The notes: generated by a model from the letters alone, not told the origin. 64,000 nt of DNA from JASHPR01 sp963808705 (GCA_963808705.1 CAWEHB010000007.1:248001-312000); one strand, 5' to 3'. Counted from the first letter of the stretch, positions 12,656-21,297 are shown. Numbers and translations: made by a program.

Positions 12656-13429
12656 TCAGTACTTCGGGCCGACGAACTCGTCGAGCCTGGTTACCGCCTC
12701 CCGCCGCGCGACCGAGATGGTGGTCGGCTTCGAGAACCGCCAGGCCACCCCGAGCCGGTCCAGCGCCTCGCCGCACAACCGGTGTATGTCAGCGGACCTA
12801 TTCACGAACAGGTACCGCGGATACTCATACCAGCGGTCTTCGTCCTTGAGCGGGCGCCGGACCCGGTTGATGAGCCGGCAGCCGTCGGAGTGAAACAACC
12901 CGCGGGCGAAATCGCCGGGATGGCTGGTCACGATCTCCTGCTGCCAAGCCTCGAGCTCGATGGTGCGCTCATGCTTCCGGCCCGGCCCGTGCTGCGGAAA
13001 CAGACACGGCCAGTGCTTGGAGTAACTGACGACTTCGACGCAACCGTCCCTCTGTATCGTGGTCACTAAGTTGTCCGGTCGAATGGCCAGCATCGCCTGC
13101 TTGCACTCCTCTTTCAGGCCTGGCCAGGCGTCTGCGCACGCGATGCGAAGCTTCCAGACGCCCTTCTTCGCCGGACCCTGGCGGCTGATACAGCCGTCGC
13201 CGAGATAGAGGCCCAAGAGGTAGGCGTAGTCCCCTTGAGGCTCGACCGCGGTCGGAACTTCTGAGCAGCGCGGACATTCGCGCTTTCTCGATGGCACCAA
13301 TTTTTCAGGGTTATCCCGCCAATCACGCAGTGTTGCCCGTGCGATACCTGTTGCCTGGCTTATCGCGCGAAGGCTTTGCCCCTGCGTGACGAGAACCATC
13401 GCCCGATGTCGCGTCGGCTGATCGTACAT
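12656..13429 (-). CDS. LAGLIDADG homing endonuclease with N-terminal HTH, downstream of a tRNA gene
   Basis: 257 residues from ATG 13429. The longer frame is rejected because its first residues are a translation of the tRNA 3' end. Residues 10-37 form a helix-turn-helix (SLRAISQATGIARATLRDW). A CPRC pair lies at 53-56. Two LAGLIDADG-type helices are seen: LLGLYLGDG at 71-79 (Asp78) and FARGLFHSDG at 174-183 (Asp182), so it is a two-motif monomeric enzyme expected to cut a long DNA site. It begins 41 bases after the 3' end of the tRNA on the same strand. Base composition is lower than the surroundings (33 G/C of 60 at 12781-12840), suggesting acquisition. Confidence 0.85.
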   Translation of the reverse strand: MYDQPTRHRAMVLVTQGQSLRAISQATGIARATLRDWRDNPEKLVPSRKRECPRCSEVPTAVEPQGDYAYLLGLYLGDGCISRQGPAKKGVWKLRIACADAWPGLKEECKQAMLAIRPDNLVTTIQRDGCVEVVSYSKHWPCLFPQHGPGRKHERTIELEAWQQEIVTSHPGDFARGLFHSDGCRLINRVRRPLKDEDRWYEYPRYLFVNRSADIHRLCGEALDRLGVAWRFSKPTTISVARREAVTRLDEFVGPKY

Positions 13430-13470
13430 AGCACAACGCTGGCATCTGGGTCCGACAATTTCGTGATGTG

Positions 13471-13545
13471 TGCCCCGGGTGGGACTCGAACCCACACTGC
13501 ACGGTGTTTGAGACCGCGGTCTCTGCCGAATTGGACTACCGGGGC
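13471..13545 (-). tRNA. tRNA with anticodon CAA (tRNA-Leu by codon, class I shape)
   Basis: Read on the minus strand, a complete 75-nt cloverleaf forms. The acceptor stem is GCCCCGG/CCGGGGC. The D arm is GTC/GAC. The anticodon stem GCGGT/ACCGT encloses loop CTCAAAC (anticodon CAA, U33 present), followed by variable region GCAGT and T arm GTGGG-TTCGAGT-CCCAC. The discriminator is A; no CCA is encoded. CAA would read UUG (Leu), but the five-base variable region is unlike the long arm of classical tRNA-Leu. It diverges from pdtaR and lies just upstream of the endonuclease gene. Confidence 0.85.
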
Positions 13546-13614
13546 ACGGCCGGGCTGGCGGAGCCAGTGCGGCCGAATGCCAATGTACCGGACCGGGTTC
13601 GATACGCTCAGCGG

Positions 13615-14283
13615 GTGAGCCAGACCCCGTTCCGCGTGGTGATCGCGGAAGATGAGGCCCTGATCCGCCTCGACCTCAAGGAGATGCTCGAGGAGGACGG
13701 CTACGCCGTCGTCGGCGAGGCGTCCGACGGCGAGGCTGCCGTCAAGCTGACCGAGAGCCTCCGGCCGGACTTGGTGATCATGGACATCAAGATGCCCGGC
13801 CTGGACGGAATCTCAGCCGCCGAGCGGATCACGAACGACCACCTGGCCCCCGTCGTCATCCTCACCGCCTTCTCGCAGCGAGATCTCGTGCTGCGGGCCC
13901 GCGACGCGGGAGCGATGGCGTTCCTGGTCAAGCCCTTCACCAAGGCCGACCTGGTCCCCGCGATCGAGATCGCGGTGAGCCGGTTCCAGGAGTTCGCGGC
14001 GCTTGAGTCCGAGGTCACGAACCTCAAGGAGCGGCTGGAGGTGCGGAAGTTGCTTGACCGCGCCAAGGGGCTGCTCCAGGCCGAGCAGGGAATGACCGAG
14101 GCAGAGGCGTTCCGCTGGATCCAGAAGAGCTCGATGGACCGCCGGATGACCATGCGCGCCGTGGCCGAGGAAGTCCTGCAGGGCGCCCAGCCGTCCGAGC
14201 CCAAGCCGGCCGATGGCCAGAACCGGGAGACTGGCGGAAGTCAGGCCAGTGCGAACGAGGCCGGGGGAAGCGGCAGGGGCTGA
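13615..14283 (+). CDS. pdtaR: ANTAR-domain response regulator PdtaR
   Basis: 222 residues from GTG 13615. A -10-like TACGCT at 13603-13608 suggests a leaderless mRNA. Residues 5-125 are a receiver domain with acidic pocket (E12, D13), phospho-acceptor Asp57 in VIMDIKMPG and Lys106 in FLVKPF. Residues 140-200 are an ANTAR RNA-binding domain (KERLEVRKLLDRAKGLLQ, then AFRWIQKSSM). ANTAR proteins bind dual hairpins in mRNA leaders and cause antitermination; the mycobacterial homologue pairs with the PdtaS histidine kinase. A disordered Gly/Ser-rich tail follows. The longer frame through the tRNA is rejected. Confidence 0.95.
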   Translation: MSQTPFRVVIAEDEALIRLDLKEMLEEDGYAVVGEASDGEAAVKLTESLRPDLVIMDIKMPGLDGISAAERITNDHLAPVVILTAFSQRDLVLRARDAGAMAFLVKPFTKADLVPAIEIAVSRFQEFAALESEVTNLKERLEVRKLLDRAKGLLQAEQGMTEAEAFRWIQKSSMDRRMTMRAVAEEVLQGAQPSEPKPADGQNRETGGSQASANEAGGSGRG

Positions 14284-14616
14284 GCAAGCGGGCCAGGCCG
14301 GCCGCACCACCCCGTTCGCAGGCTGGACCCTATCTGGTTGTGCTGTCGGCCCGGGACGGCCGGCAGCAGGGAGCCCGGGAAGCCTTTGGTGCCATGTCAG
14401 CCTTCCCCGGGCCGGCACGTTCTCTACTCGGCTTCGCCGGGCTCTGCTGACCACCGTAGCGATGCCCTGCCACGTCGCGCAAAGGCGGGGGACATCCCCT
14501 GGCCGGTATGGGTTAAACGTCCCTTAACCTGCAGGCGGCAAGGAGGGCGCCGGCCGTTGTGCCAGGCGGGTCGGCGGACGAGTGCGCCGGTGGCGCGGAC
14601 CGGCGGCGCGGAGACG
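14284..14616. other. pdtaR-thioesterase intergenic region with small hairpin
   Basis: A convergent intergenic region of 333 bases with no convincing gene. GGTTAA (14511-14516) and TTAACC (14524-14529) form a 6-bp inverted repeat around 7 bases and could be a terminator or a protein-binding site. The rest is GC-rich with several short complementary runs. I see no other feature. Confidence 0.4.
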
Positions 14617-15108
14617 TCAGGAACTGCCCGGCCGCGGCCTGTCATCGCCCGGGACCGCCTCCCGCAGCAGGCAAGTCAGCCTGGAGGTGCAGATGCGCCG
14701 GCCCAGGTCGTCGGTTATGACGATCTCGTACGTGGTCAGAGTCCGGCCGCCGTGCAGGAGCGTGGCGACCCCGGTGAGCTCTCCTTGCGTGGCGCTTCGG
14801 TGGTGCGTGGCGTTGATCTCGATCCCGACCGTGACCCGGTCCGGGCCCGCGTGCAGGGCAGAGCCGAGTGAGCCCAGGGTCTCGGCCAGCACGCACGAGG
14901 CGCCGCCGTGCAGGATGCCGTAGGCCTGGGTGTTACCGGCGACCGGCATGGTCCCCACGACCCGCCGGGGGGAAGCCTCGACGATCTCGATATTCATGCG
15001 GCCGGGGAGCGTGTCCGCGCTCGCCTGTTCGAAGGCAGCCCGGATCCGCTCGCTGTCTGCCACTGAGCCGTCTGCCACTGAGCCGTCTGCCACTGGGTCG
15101 TCTCCCAC
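14617..15108 (-). CDS. PaaI-type hotdog-fold thioesterase
   Basis: 163 residues from GTG 15108, with GGAGG at 15114-15118 on the minus strand. Hotdog thioesterase motifs are present: YGILHGGASCVLAETLGS (the HGG loop and catalytic acid) near residues 63-80 and GIEINATHHRSA near 97-108. It likely hydrolyses an acyl-CoA; the substrate is unknown. The N-terminus carries three in-frame copies of a five-residue repeat (VADGS, VADGS, VADSE) that precede the fold. It is divergent from polA. Confidence 0.88.
   Translation of the reverse strand: MGDDPVADGSVADGSVADSERIRAAFEQASADTLPGRMNIEIVEASPRRVVGTMPVAGNTQAYGILHGGASCVLAETLGSLGSALHAGPDRVTVGIEINATHHRSATQGELTGVATLLHGGRTLTTYEIVITDDLGRRICTSRLTCLLREAVPGDDRPRPGSS
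15056..15100. repeat. three 15-bp tandem repeats within the thioesterase N-terminus
   Basis: TCTGCCACTGAGCCG occurs at 15056-15070 and 15071-15085, with a near copy at 15086-15100. On the minus strand it codes the VADGS pentapeptide repeat. As 15 is a multiple of three, copy-number change would keep the frame. Confidence 0.85.
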
Positions 15109-15239
15109 CGGTACCTCCGCGAGTTGGTGACGGGCTTGGGGTCCGCTTGCAGGACGAAGCCTAGGAGCCCGCTGGCCCGAGGGTGCTCACCGGACCGGGG
15201 TCGCCTGCCGGTGTCAGACCAGGCCACTAGACTGCGGGC

Positions 15240-17990
15240 GTGGCGACGAAGCCGACCCAGGAACCCCGGCCCGGAGCAGGCCACCGCGACCGGCTGCTGC
15301 TGCTGGACGGGCACTCCCTGGCCTACCGGGCGTTCTTCGCGCTGCCCATCGAGAACTTCGCCACCACCACCGGACAGCCCACGAACGCGGTGTACGGCTT
15401 CACCGCGATGCTCATCAACGTCCTGCGCGACGAAAAGCCGACCCACATCGCGGTGGCCTTCGACCGCAGCGAGCCGACGTTCCGGCACGAGCAGTGGGTC
15501 GAGTACAAGGCGAACCGGCGGGAAACCCCGGCGGACTTCCGGGGCCAGCTCAGCCTGATCTTCGAGGTGCTGGACGCGCTGGGCATCCGGCGGCTGTCGG
15601 TGGCCGGCTACGAGGCCGATGACATCATCGCCACGCTCGCCACCGAGGCGAGGGCCGACGACATGAGCGTCCTGATCGTCACCGGCGACCGCGACGCGCT
15701 GCAGCTGGTCAACGACGACGTGACGGTGCTGATGACCCGGCGCGGGATCAGCGATATGACCAGGTTCACGCCGGAGACGGTCGTCGAGAAGTACGGGCTG
15801 ACCCCGGCCCAGTACCCGGACTACGCGGCCCTGCGCGGCGACCCGAGCGACAACCTGCCCAGCATCCCCGGGGTCGGCGAGAAGACCGCGGCGAAGTGGG
15901 TGACGGAGTACGGCTCCCTGGCGCAGCTCGTCGACCGGGTCGACGAGGTCAAGGGCCGGGCCGGCGACAACCTGCGGGAGCACCTCGCCGACGTGCTGCG
16001 CAACCGTCAGCTCACCGAGCTGGCCAGGGATGTGCCCGTCGGGGCGGTCCCGCAGGAGCTGAGCCCGGCCCCGTGGGACCGGGAGAAGATCCACCAGCTC
16101 TTCGACACGCTGCAATTTCGCGTCCTCCGTGAGCGACTCCAGGAGACTTTCCCGAACGGGATAGCGGCGGCGCCGGACAGCCCCGCCGCGGTCGCCCCGG
16201 CGCGGGGGGAATACGACGTCGAGGCCGAGGTGCTCGGCTCGGAAGATGTCGCGCAGTGGCTGGCTGAGCACGTCAGCGGCGACGGCCGGACCGGCCTGGC
16301 CGTCAGCGGCAGCTGGGGGCGCGGCACCGGGGTGCTTCGCGGCCTGGCGCTGGCCGCTCCCGACGGCGCCCACGCCTACCTCGACCCGACCACGCTGACC
16401 GAAGACGACGATCGCGCGCTGGCCGAGTGGCTGGCCGACCCCGGACAGCCCAAGGCGCTGCACGACGCCAAGGGGCCGATACACGCGATGGCCGCCCGTG
16501 GCTGGACGTTCGACGGCCTGACCAGTGACACCGCGCTCGCCGCCTATCTGGCCCTGCCCGGCCAGCGCTCGTTCGACCTGGCCGACCTGGCGGTGCGCTA
16601 CGTGGGCCGGGAACTGACCAGCGGCGAGGAAGCCGTCGGCCAGCTCACCCTGGACCTGGAGGAGGATGACGGCGAGGCCGAGGCCGCGAACGCCCTCGCC
16701 CAGCGAGCCCGGGCCACCGCCGAGCTGGCCGACGCTCTCGACGCCGACCTGGAACAGCGCGGCGCGACGCGGCTGCTGCACGAGGTCGAGCTGCCGCTGG
16801 TCGGCGTGCTCGCGGAGATGGAGCGGGCCGGGATCGCCGCGGACGTCGACCACCTGGCCGGCATGTCGGCCAGCCTGGGCGGCGAGGTCAAGGCCGCGGA
16901 GCAGGCCGCCTACGCGGTCACCGGGCACGAATTCAACCTCGGCTCGCCCAAGCAGTTGCAGGAGGTCCTGTTCACCGAGCTCGGCCTGCCCAAGACCAAG
17001 CGGATCAAGACCGGGTACACGACCGACTCGGAGGCGCTGACCAGCCTGCTGGCGCAGACCGGAAACCCGATCCTGGCGCACCTGCTCCGGCACCGGGACG
17101 TGGCCCGGCTGAAGAGCATCGTGGACTCGCTGATCCCGATGGCCAGCGTGGATGGCCGCATCCACACCACGTACAACCAGATGATCGCCGCCACCGGCCG
17201 GCTCTCCTCCACCGACCCGAACCTGCAGAACATCCCGATCCGGACCGAGGAGGGACGCCGCATCCGGCGGGCCTTCGTGGTCGGCGCCGGATACGAGACC
17301 CTGCTGACGGCCGACTACAGCCAGATCGAGCTGCGCATCATGGCGGACCTGTCCGGGGACCAGGCGCTGGCCAGCGCGTTCGGCTCGGGTCACGACTTCC
17401 ACGCGGAGACGGCCTCCCGGGTGTTCGGCGTGGCGCCGGAGGAGGTCACGGTCGAGCTGCGCAGCAAGATCAAGGCCATGAACTACGGGCTGGCCTACGG
17501 CCTGTCCGACTACGGCCTGTCGCAGCAGCTGCGGGTCAGCCGGGACGAGGCCCGTGCGTTCATGGACGGCTATTTCGAGGAGTTCGGCGGTGTCCGGGAC
17601 TACCTGGAGCAGGTGGTCGCGCAGGCCCGCCAGGACGGCTACACCCAGACCATCCTGGGCCGCCGCCGCTACCTGCCGGACCTGGTGTCCGACAACCGGC
17701 AGCGCCGGGAGATGGCCGAGCGGATGGCGCTCAACGCGCCGATCCAGGGCTCGGCCGCCGACATCATCAAGGTGGCCATGCTGGCCGTACAGGGACAAAT
17801 CCGTGACCAGGGGCTGCGGTCCCGGATGCTGCTCCAGGTCCACGACGAGCTGCTGTTCGAGGTGGCTCCCGGCGAGCTTGGCCGGCTCAAGGAACTGGTC
17901 CACACGGCCATGTGCGGAGCGTTCCAGCTCACGGTGCCGCTCGAGGTGTCGATGGGCACCGGGCGCAGCTGGGCCGAGGCCGCTCACTAG
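15240..17990 (+). CDS. polA: DNA polymerase I
   Basis: 916 residues from GTG 15240; TAGACT at 15228-15233 is a likely -10 for a leaderless mRNA. It fills gaps and removes RNA primers. The N-terminal 5'-nuclease domain (residues about 15-310) has the acidic residues in LLLLDGHSLAYRAF, VAFDRSEPTFRHE, YEADD and VTGDRDALQL and the helix-hairpin-helix SIPGVGEKTA. The middle 3'-5' exonuclease fold lacks the DxE motif and other metal ligands, so proofreading is probably absent, as in other actinobacterial PolA. The polymerase motifs A (TADYSQIELRIMA), B (KAMNYGLAYGLSDYG) and C (LLQVHDELLFEV) are intact. Confidence 0.97.
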   Translation: MATKPTQEPRPGAGHRDRLLLLDGHSLAYRAFFALPIENFATTTGQPTNAVYGFTAMLINVLRDEKPTHIAVAFDRSEPTFRHEQWVEYKANRRETPADFRGQLSLIFEVLDALGIRRLSVAGYEADDIIATLATEARADDMSVLIVTGDRDALQLVNDDVTVLMTRRGISDMTRFTPETVVEKYGLTPAQYPDYAALRGDPSDNLPSIPGVGEKTAAKWVTEYGSLAQLVDRVDEVKGRAGDNLREHLADVLRNRQLTELARDVPVGAVPQELSPAPWDREKIHQLFDTLQFRVLRERLQETFPNGIAAAPDSPAAVAPARGEYDVEAEVLGSEDVAQWLAEHVSGDGRTGLAVSGSWGRGTGVLRGLALAAPDGAHAYLDPTTLTEDDDRALAEWLADPGQPKALHDAKGPIHAMAARGWTFDGLTSDTALAAYLALPGQRSFDLADLAVRYVGRELTSGEEAVGQLTLDLEEDDGEAEAANALAQRARATAELADALDADLEQRGATRLLHEVELPLVGVLAEMERAGIAADVDHLAGMSASLGGEVKAAEQAAYAVTGHEFNLGSPKQLQEVLFTELGLPKTKRIKTGYTTDSEALTSLLAQTGNPILAHLLRHRDVARLKSIVDSLIPMASVDGRIHTTYNQMIAATGRLSSTDPNLQNIPIRTEEGRRIRRAFVVGAGYETLLTADYSQIELRIMADLSGDQALASAFGSGHDFHAETASRVFGVAPEEVTVELRSKIKAMNYGLAYGLSDYGLSQQLRVSRDEARAFMDGYFEEFGGVRDYLEQVVAQARQDGYTQTILGRRRYLPDLVSDNRQRREMAERMALNAPIQGSAADIIKVAMLAVQGQIRDQGLRSRMLLQVHDELLFEVAPGELGRLKELVHTAMCGAFQLTVPLEVSMGTGRSWAEAAH

Positions 17991-18064
17991 GCGGGCAGTC
18001 GGCGGGCCATGGTCATTCCGGCCGATAACGCGCCTAGCCACAGCAAGTTGCCTAGGGCCGCAGA

Positions 18065-18094
18065 TTGACCGGCAGGGCCAGGCTCTCATATCCT
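18065..18094 (+). promoter_or_regulatory. rpsA promoter
   Basis: TTGACC (18065-18070) and TATCCT (18089-18094) are separated by 18 bases, a good primary-sigma promoter. Transcription would start near 18101, leaving an rpsA 5' UTR of about 175 bases, long enough for translational autoregulation as known for S1 in other bacteria. Confidence 0.65.
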
Positions 18095-18276
18095 GATCGC
18101 TGCGCTGTGTTTCTTGCAGTCCGCCATGGTCAGGCAGCCGCGAGCCGTCTCACAGGCAGGTCGCGGCCGGTCATGCTGGCCAGGCAGGTCCAGTCACTCC
18201 TGGTCGCCCATGGCGGATTGAGCTGTGCACGGCGTACGTCCACACATCCCTGTCCGTATCCGGAGTCCACCCACAC

Positions 18277-19758
18277 ATGACGACCAGCAGCACCACCGAG
18301 GCCACCTCGACCCCCAAGGTAGCGATCAACGACATCGGTTCCGAGGAGGCCTTCCTCGCCGCGATCGACGAGACCATCAAGTACTTCAATGACGGCGACA
18401 TAGTCGAGGGGACGGTCGTCAAGGTCGACAGGGACGAGGTCCTGCTCGACATCGGCTACAAGACCGAAGGCGTCATTCCGTCCCGCGAGCTGTCGATCAA
18501 GCACGACGTCGACCCGCACGACGTCGTCAAGAGCGGCGAGCACATCGAGGCGCTGGTCCTGCAGAAAGAGGACAAGGAAGGCCGGCTGATCCTGTCCAAG
18601 AAGCGCGCCCAGTATGAGCGCGCCTGGGGCACGATCGAGAAGATCAAGGACGAGGACGGCGTGGTCAATGGCACCGTCATCGAGGTCGTCAAGGGCGGCC
18701 TGATCCTGGACATCGGCCTGCGCGGGTTCCTGCCCGCCTCCCTGGTCGAGATGCGGCGGGTTCGTGACCTGCAGCCGTACGTGGGCCGGGAGATCGAGGC
18801 GAAGATCATCGAGCTGGACAAGAACCGCAACAACGTGGTCCTGTCCCGCCGCGCCTGGCTCGAGCAGACGCAGTCGGAAGTGCGGCAGAACTTCCTGAAC
18901 ACGCTGCAGAAGGGCCAGATCCGCAAGGGCACGGTCTCGTCGATCGTTAACTTCGGCGCGTTCGTAGACCTCGGCGGCGTTGACGGCCTGGTGCACGTGT
19001 CCGAGCTGTCCTGGAAGCACATCGACCATCCCGGCGAGGTGGTCGAGGTCGGCCAGGAGGTCACCGTCGAGGTGCTCGACGTGGACATGGACCGGGAGCG
19101 GGTCTCGCTGTCGCTGAAGTCCACCCAGGAGGACCCCTGGCAGCAGTTCGCGCGCACCCACCAGATCGGGCAGGTCGTGCCGGGCCGGGTCACCAAGCTG
19201 GTGCCGTTCGGCTCGTTCGTCCGGGTGGAAGAGGGCATCGAGGGCCTGGTGCACATCTCCGAGCTCGCGGACCGGCACGTGGAGATCCCCGAGCAGGTGG
19301 TGCAGGTCGGCGACGAGATCTTCGTCAAGATCATCGATATCGACCTGGACCGGCGCCGGATCAGCCTGTCGCTGAAGCAGGCGAACGAGGGCACGATCGG
19401 CGAGGCGGTCGGGGAGGACTTCGACCCGGCCCTGTACGGCATGCCCGCGACCTACGACGAGCAGGGCAACTACATCTACCCGGAGGGCTTCGACTCCGAG
19501 CTGGGGGAGTGGCGCGAAGGCTACGAAACTCAGCGCGAGGAGTGGGAGCACCAGTACGCCGAGGCCCGGTCCCGGTACGAGGCGCACCAGCAGCAGGTCG
19601 CGGAGGCGCGCAGGTCTGACGCGGCCGACGCGGCGGGCGGCGGCGAGCCCAGTGGTGGTGAAGAGCAGCCCGAGCCCGAGCCGGAGGCCACCGGCACGCT
19701 GGCCTCCGACGAGGCGCTGGCCGCGCTGCGGGACAAGCTCTCCGGCGGGGGGAACTGA
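18277..19758 (+). CDS. rpsA: 30S ribosomal protein S1
   Basis: 493 residues from ATG 18277. It binds mRNA at the ribosome. Four S1 OB-fold domains lie in order at about residues 38-110, 125-190, 210-280 and 295-367 (for example GDIVEGTVVKVDRDEVLLDIGYK and KGTVSSIVNFGAFVDLGG). This is the four-domain actinobacterial form, shorter than the six-domain enterobacterial protein. The C-terminal 110 residues are charged and repetitive (EGYETQREEWEHQYAEARS), then Ala/Glu/Pro-rich and probably disordered. Upstream polA and downstream coaE match conserved order. Confidence 0.97.
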   Translation: MTTSSTTEATSTPKVAINDIGSEEAFLAAIDETIKYFNDGDIVEGTVVKVDRDEVLLDIGYKTEGVIPSRELSIKHDVDPHDVVKSGEHIEALVLQKEDKEGRLILSKKRAQYERAWGTIEKIKDEDGVVNGTVIEVVKGGLILDIGLRGFLPASLVEMRRVRDLQPYVGREIEAKIIELDKNRNNVVLSRRAWLEQTQSEVRQNFLNTLQKGQIRKGTVSSIVNFGAFVDLGGVDGLVHVSELSWKHIDHPGEVVEVGQEVTVEVLDVDMDRERVSLSLKSTQEDPWQQFARTHQIGQVVPGRVTKLVPFGSFVRVEEGIEGLVHISELADRHVEIPEQVVQVGDEIFVKIIDIDLDRRRISLSLKQANEGTIGEAVGEDFDPALYGMPATYDEQGNYIYPEGFDSELGEWREGYETQREEWEHQYAEARSRYEAHQQQVAEARRSDAADAAGGGEPSGGEEQPEPEPEATGTLASDEALAALRDKLSGGGN

Positions 19759-19764
19759 CGCTCC

Positions 19765-19827
19765 GTCGGCGTAGCCATAACTCCGGGGCGCTCCGCCGAC
19801 CCGCCCATATCTCCGGGGCGCTCCGCC
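19765..19827 (+). terminator. putative rpsA terminator with a repeated element
   Basis: GTCGGCG (19765-19771) pairs with CGCCGAC (19794-19800) right after the rpsA stop. CTCCGGGGCGCTCCGCC occurs at 19781-19797 and again at 19811-19827 with a 30-base period. There is no U-tract, as is usual in high-GC actinobacteria. Confidence 0.5.
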
Positions 19828-19876
19828 TGTTCCGCAGGCCCCGCGGCCGGGTGGCGGTTGTGCTTAAGATCGCACT

Positions 19877-20482
19877 GTGCTGCGGGTTGGGCTGACAGGG
19901 GGGATCGGGGCGGGGAAGAGCGAGGTGTCCCGTCGGCTGGCCGCGCAGGGGGCGGTCGTGATCGACGCGGACCTGATCGCCCGGGAGGTCGTCGAGCCGG
20001 GAACCGACGGGCTGGCCGAGGTGGTCGAGGCGTTCGGGCCCGGGGTGCTGCGCCCGGACGGCGGGCTGGACCGGGCGCGGCTCGGTGACATCGTCTTCGC
20101 CGACCCGGAGCTGCGCGGCAAGCTCAACGCGATCGTCCACCCGAGGGTGGCGAGGCGGATGGCCGAGCTGGAGCGGGCCGCCGGGCCGGGCGCGATCGTC
20201 GTGCACGACGTTCCGCTGATCGCGGAGAACGGCCGGGCCGGCGCCTACCACGTGGTCGTAGTCGTCGACACGCCACCGAAGACGCAGGCCGAGCGGCTGG
20301 TCCGCCGTCGCGGCATGACCCGCGAGCAGGCCACGGCCCGGATGGCGGCCCAGGCCAGCCGGGAGCAGCGGCTGGCCATCGCCGACATCGTGATCGACAA
20401 CTCCGGCTCGCTGGCCGAGCTGGACCGCCAGGTCGGCGACCTGTGGGCGGAACTGCGGCGGCGCGCGGCCGAGCCGGCCTAA
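19877..20482 (+). CDS. coaE: dephospho-CoA kinase
   Basis: 201 residues from GTG 19877. It performs the last step of CoA synthesis, phosphorylating the 3'-OH of dephospho-CoA. It has the P-loop GLTGGIGAGKS, IDADLIAREVV, HPRV and VHDVPLIAE motifs of the family. Length is standard for single-domain CoaE; mycobacteria have an extra C-terminal domain that is absent here. TAAGAT 7-8 bases before the start suggests a leaderless mRNA. Confidence 0.96.
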   Translation: MLRVGLTGGIGAGKSEVSRRLAAQGAVVIDADLIAREVVEPGTDGLAEVVEAFGPGVLRPDGGLDRARLGDIVFADPELRGKLNAIVHPRVARRMAELERAAGPGAIVVHDVPLIAENGRAGAYHVVVVVDTPPKTQAERLVRRRGMTREQATARMAAQASREQRLAIADIVIDNSGSLAELDRQVGDLWAELRRRAAEPA

Positions 20483-20500
20483 GGCGCCCGGCCGGGCGCC
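20483..20500 (+). terminator. perfect 18-bp palindrome after coaE
   Basis: GGCGCCCGGCCGGGCGCC starts at the first base after the coaE stop and is its own reverse complement. It is a likely U-less terminator hairpin. Confidence 0.55.
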
Positions 20501-20635
20501 GGAACTCGGCCGGCGCGCCCGGCCGTACGGGCCTCGCCCGCCTGGGGACCTTGGTACGGTTCCGTATTGATATGCGGCATTGGGCGGCGCGGCGGGCAGG
20601 CGGGTCTGCCTTGCCCGCCGGGGCGGGAGTGACGC

Positions 20636-20971
20636 GTGGGGGGACCGGACAGCGGCGCGGGCCGTGCTGATTTTCCTGGGATCGTGTTCGCGCCCGCGCG
20701 CCCGGACGTGCGCCCCGGTCACGACGCCGATGTGATCTTCGAGGTCCGCGAGGCATCGGACGGCGGCCGGGCCCTCCCGGTGTTCACGGCGGTCGAGAGG
20801 CTGGTATCGGCGCTTGGCCCGCAGCAGCCCTGGGTCGCGCTCCCGCTGCAGAACATCCAGAAGATCATGGGCGGCGCCGGCGTGGACAGGATCGTGGTGG
20901 ACCCTGACGCCGAGCCCGGTGCCTGGCGCTGGCAGGCCACCGACCTCGAGGCCCTGGAACGGAGGCAGTGA
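20636..20971 (+). CDS. SAV_915-like small protein
   Basis: 111 residues from GTG 20636. The central segment LPVFTAVERLVSALGPQQPWVALPL followed by VDRIVVDPD resembles actinobacterial SAV_915/SseB-like proteins, which are often beside WXG100/type VII secretion genes. Function is unknown. Its stop overlaps the next start (ATGA at 20969-20972), so the two are translationally coupled. Confidence 0.6.
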   Translation: MGGPDSGAGRADFPGIVFAPARPDVRPGHDADVIFEVREASDGGRALPVFTAVERLVSALGPQQPWVALPLQNIQKIMGGAGVDRIVVDPDAEPGAWRWQATDLEALERRQ

Positions 20972-21297
20972 TGCTGGTCGGGGAGGGCGGCGGCGACGGG
21001 TTCCAGGTGGTGATGTCCGACCTGGTCGATGCGGCGGCCACGTTCCGGTCCGAGGCCGCGACGTTCAAGGCGATCATGCCGGCCGACGGCCCGCGCTGCC
21101 CGGACGGCGGTGATGCGGCGTTCGACCAGAATCTTCAGGTGGTGGTCCAGATGATCGGCGCCTTGCACCTGCAGGCCGCCGGCGTCATGGAAGACGATTC
21201 CGGCAAGCTCGCGAAGGCGCAGGCCAACTACGCCCACACCGAGGAAAGCCTGGCCCAGCTCTGCCACCAGATCATTGCTCCGGGCAAGATCAGCTGA
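20971..21297 (+). CDS. small helical WXG100-like protein
   Basis: 108 residues from ATG 20971. It reads as two amphipathic helices (about residues 8-35 and 45-100) with no transmembrane segment or signal peptide. It lacks a clear WxG turn; a Pro/Gly/Cys-containing break (ADGPRCPDGGD) separates the helices. Size and position before the WXG-like protein suggest it is the partner protein of a type VII-like secreted pair. No enzymatic motif. Confidence 0.55.
   Translation: MLVGEGGGDGFQVVMSDLVDAAATFRSEAATFKAIMPADGPRCPDGGDAAFDQNLQVVVQMIGALHLQAAGVMEDDSGKLAKAQANYAHTEESLAQLCHQIIAPGKIS

Noticed and set aside
12656..13495. Longer start of the LAGLIDADG protein beginning MGSSPTRG
   Set aside because: Those residues translate the tRNA T arm and acceptor stem; the start at 13429 lies after the tRNA.
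13471..13545. Possibility that the endonuclease is inside a tRNA intron
   Set aside because: The tRNA folds completely without interruption and the endonuclease starts after its 3' end.
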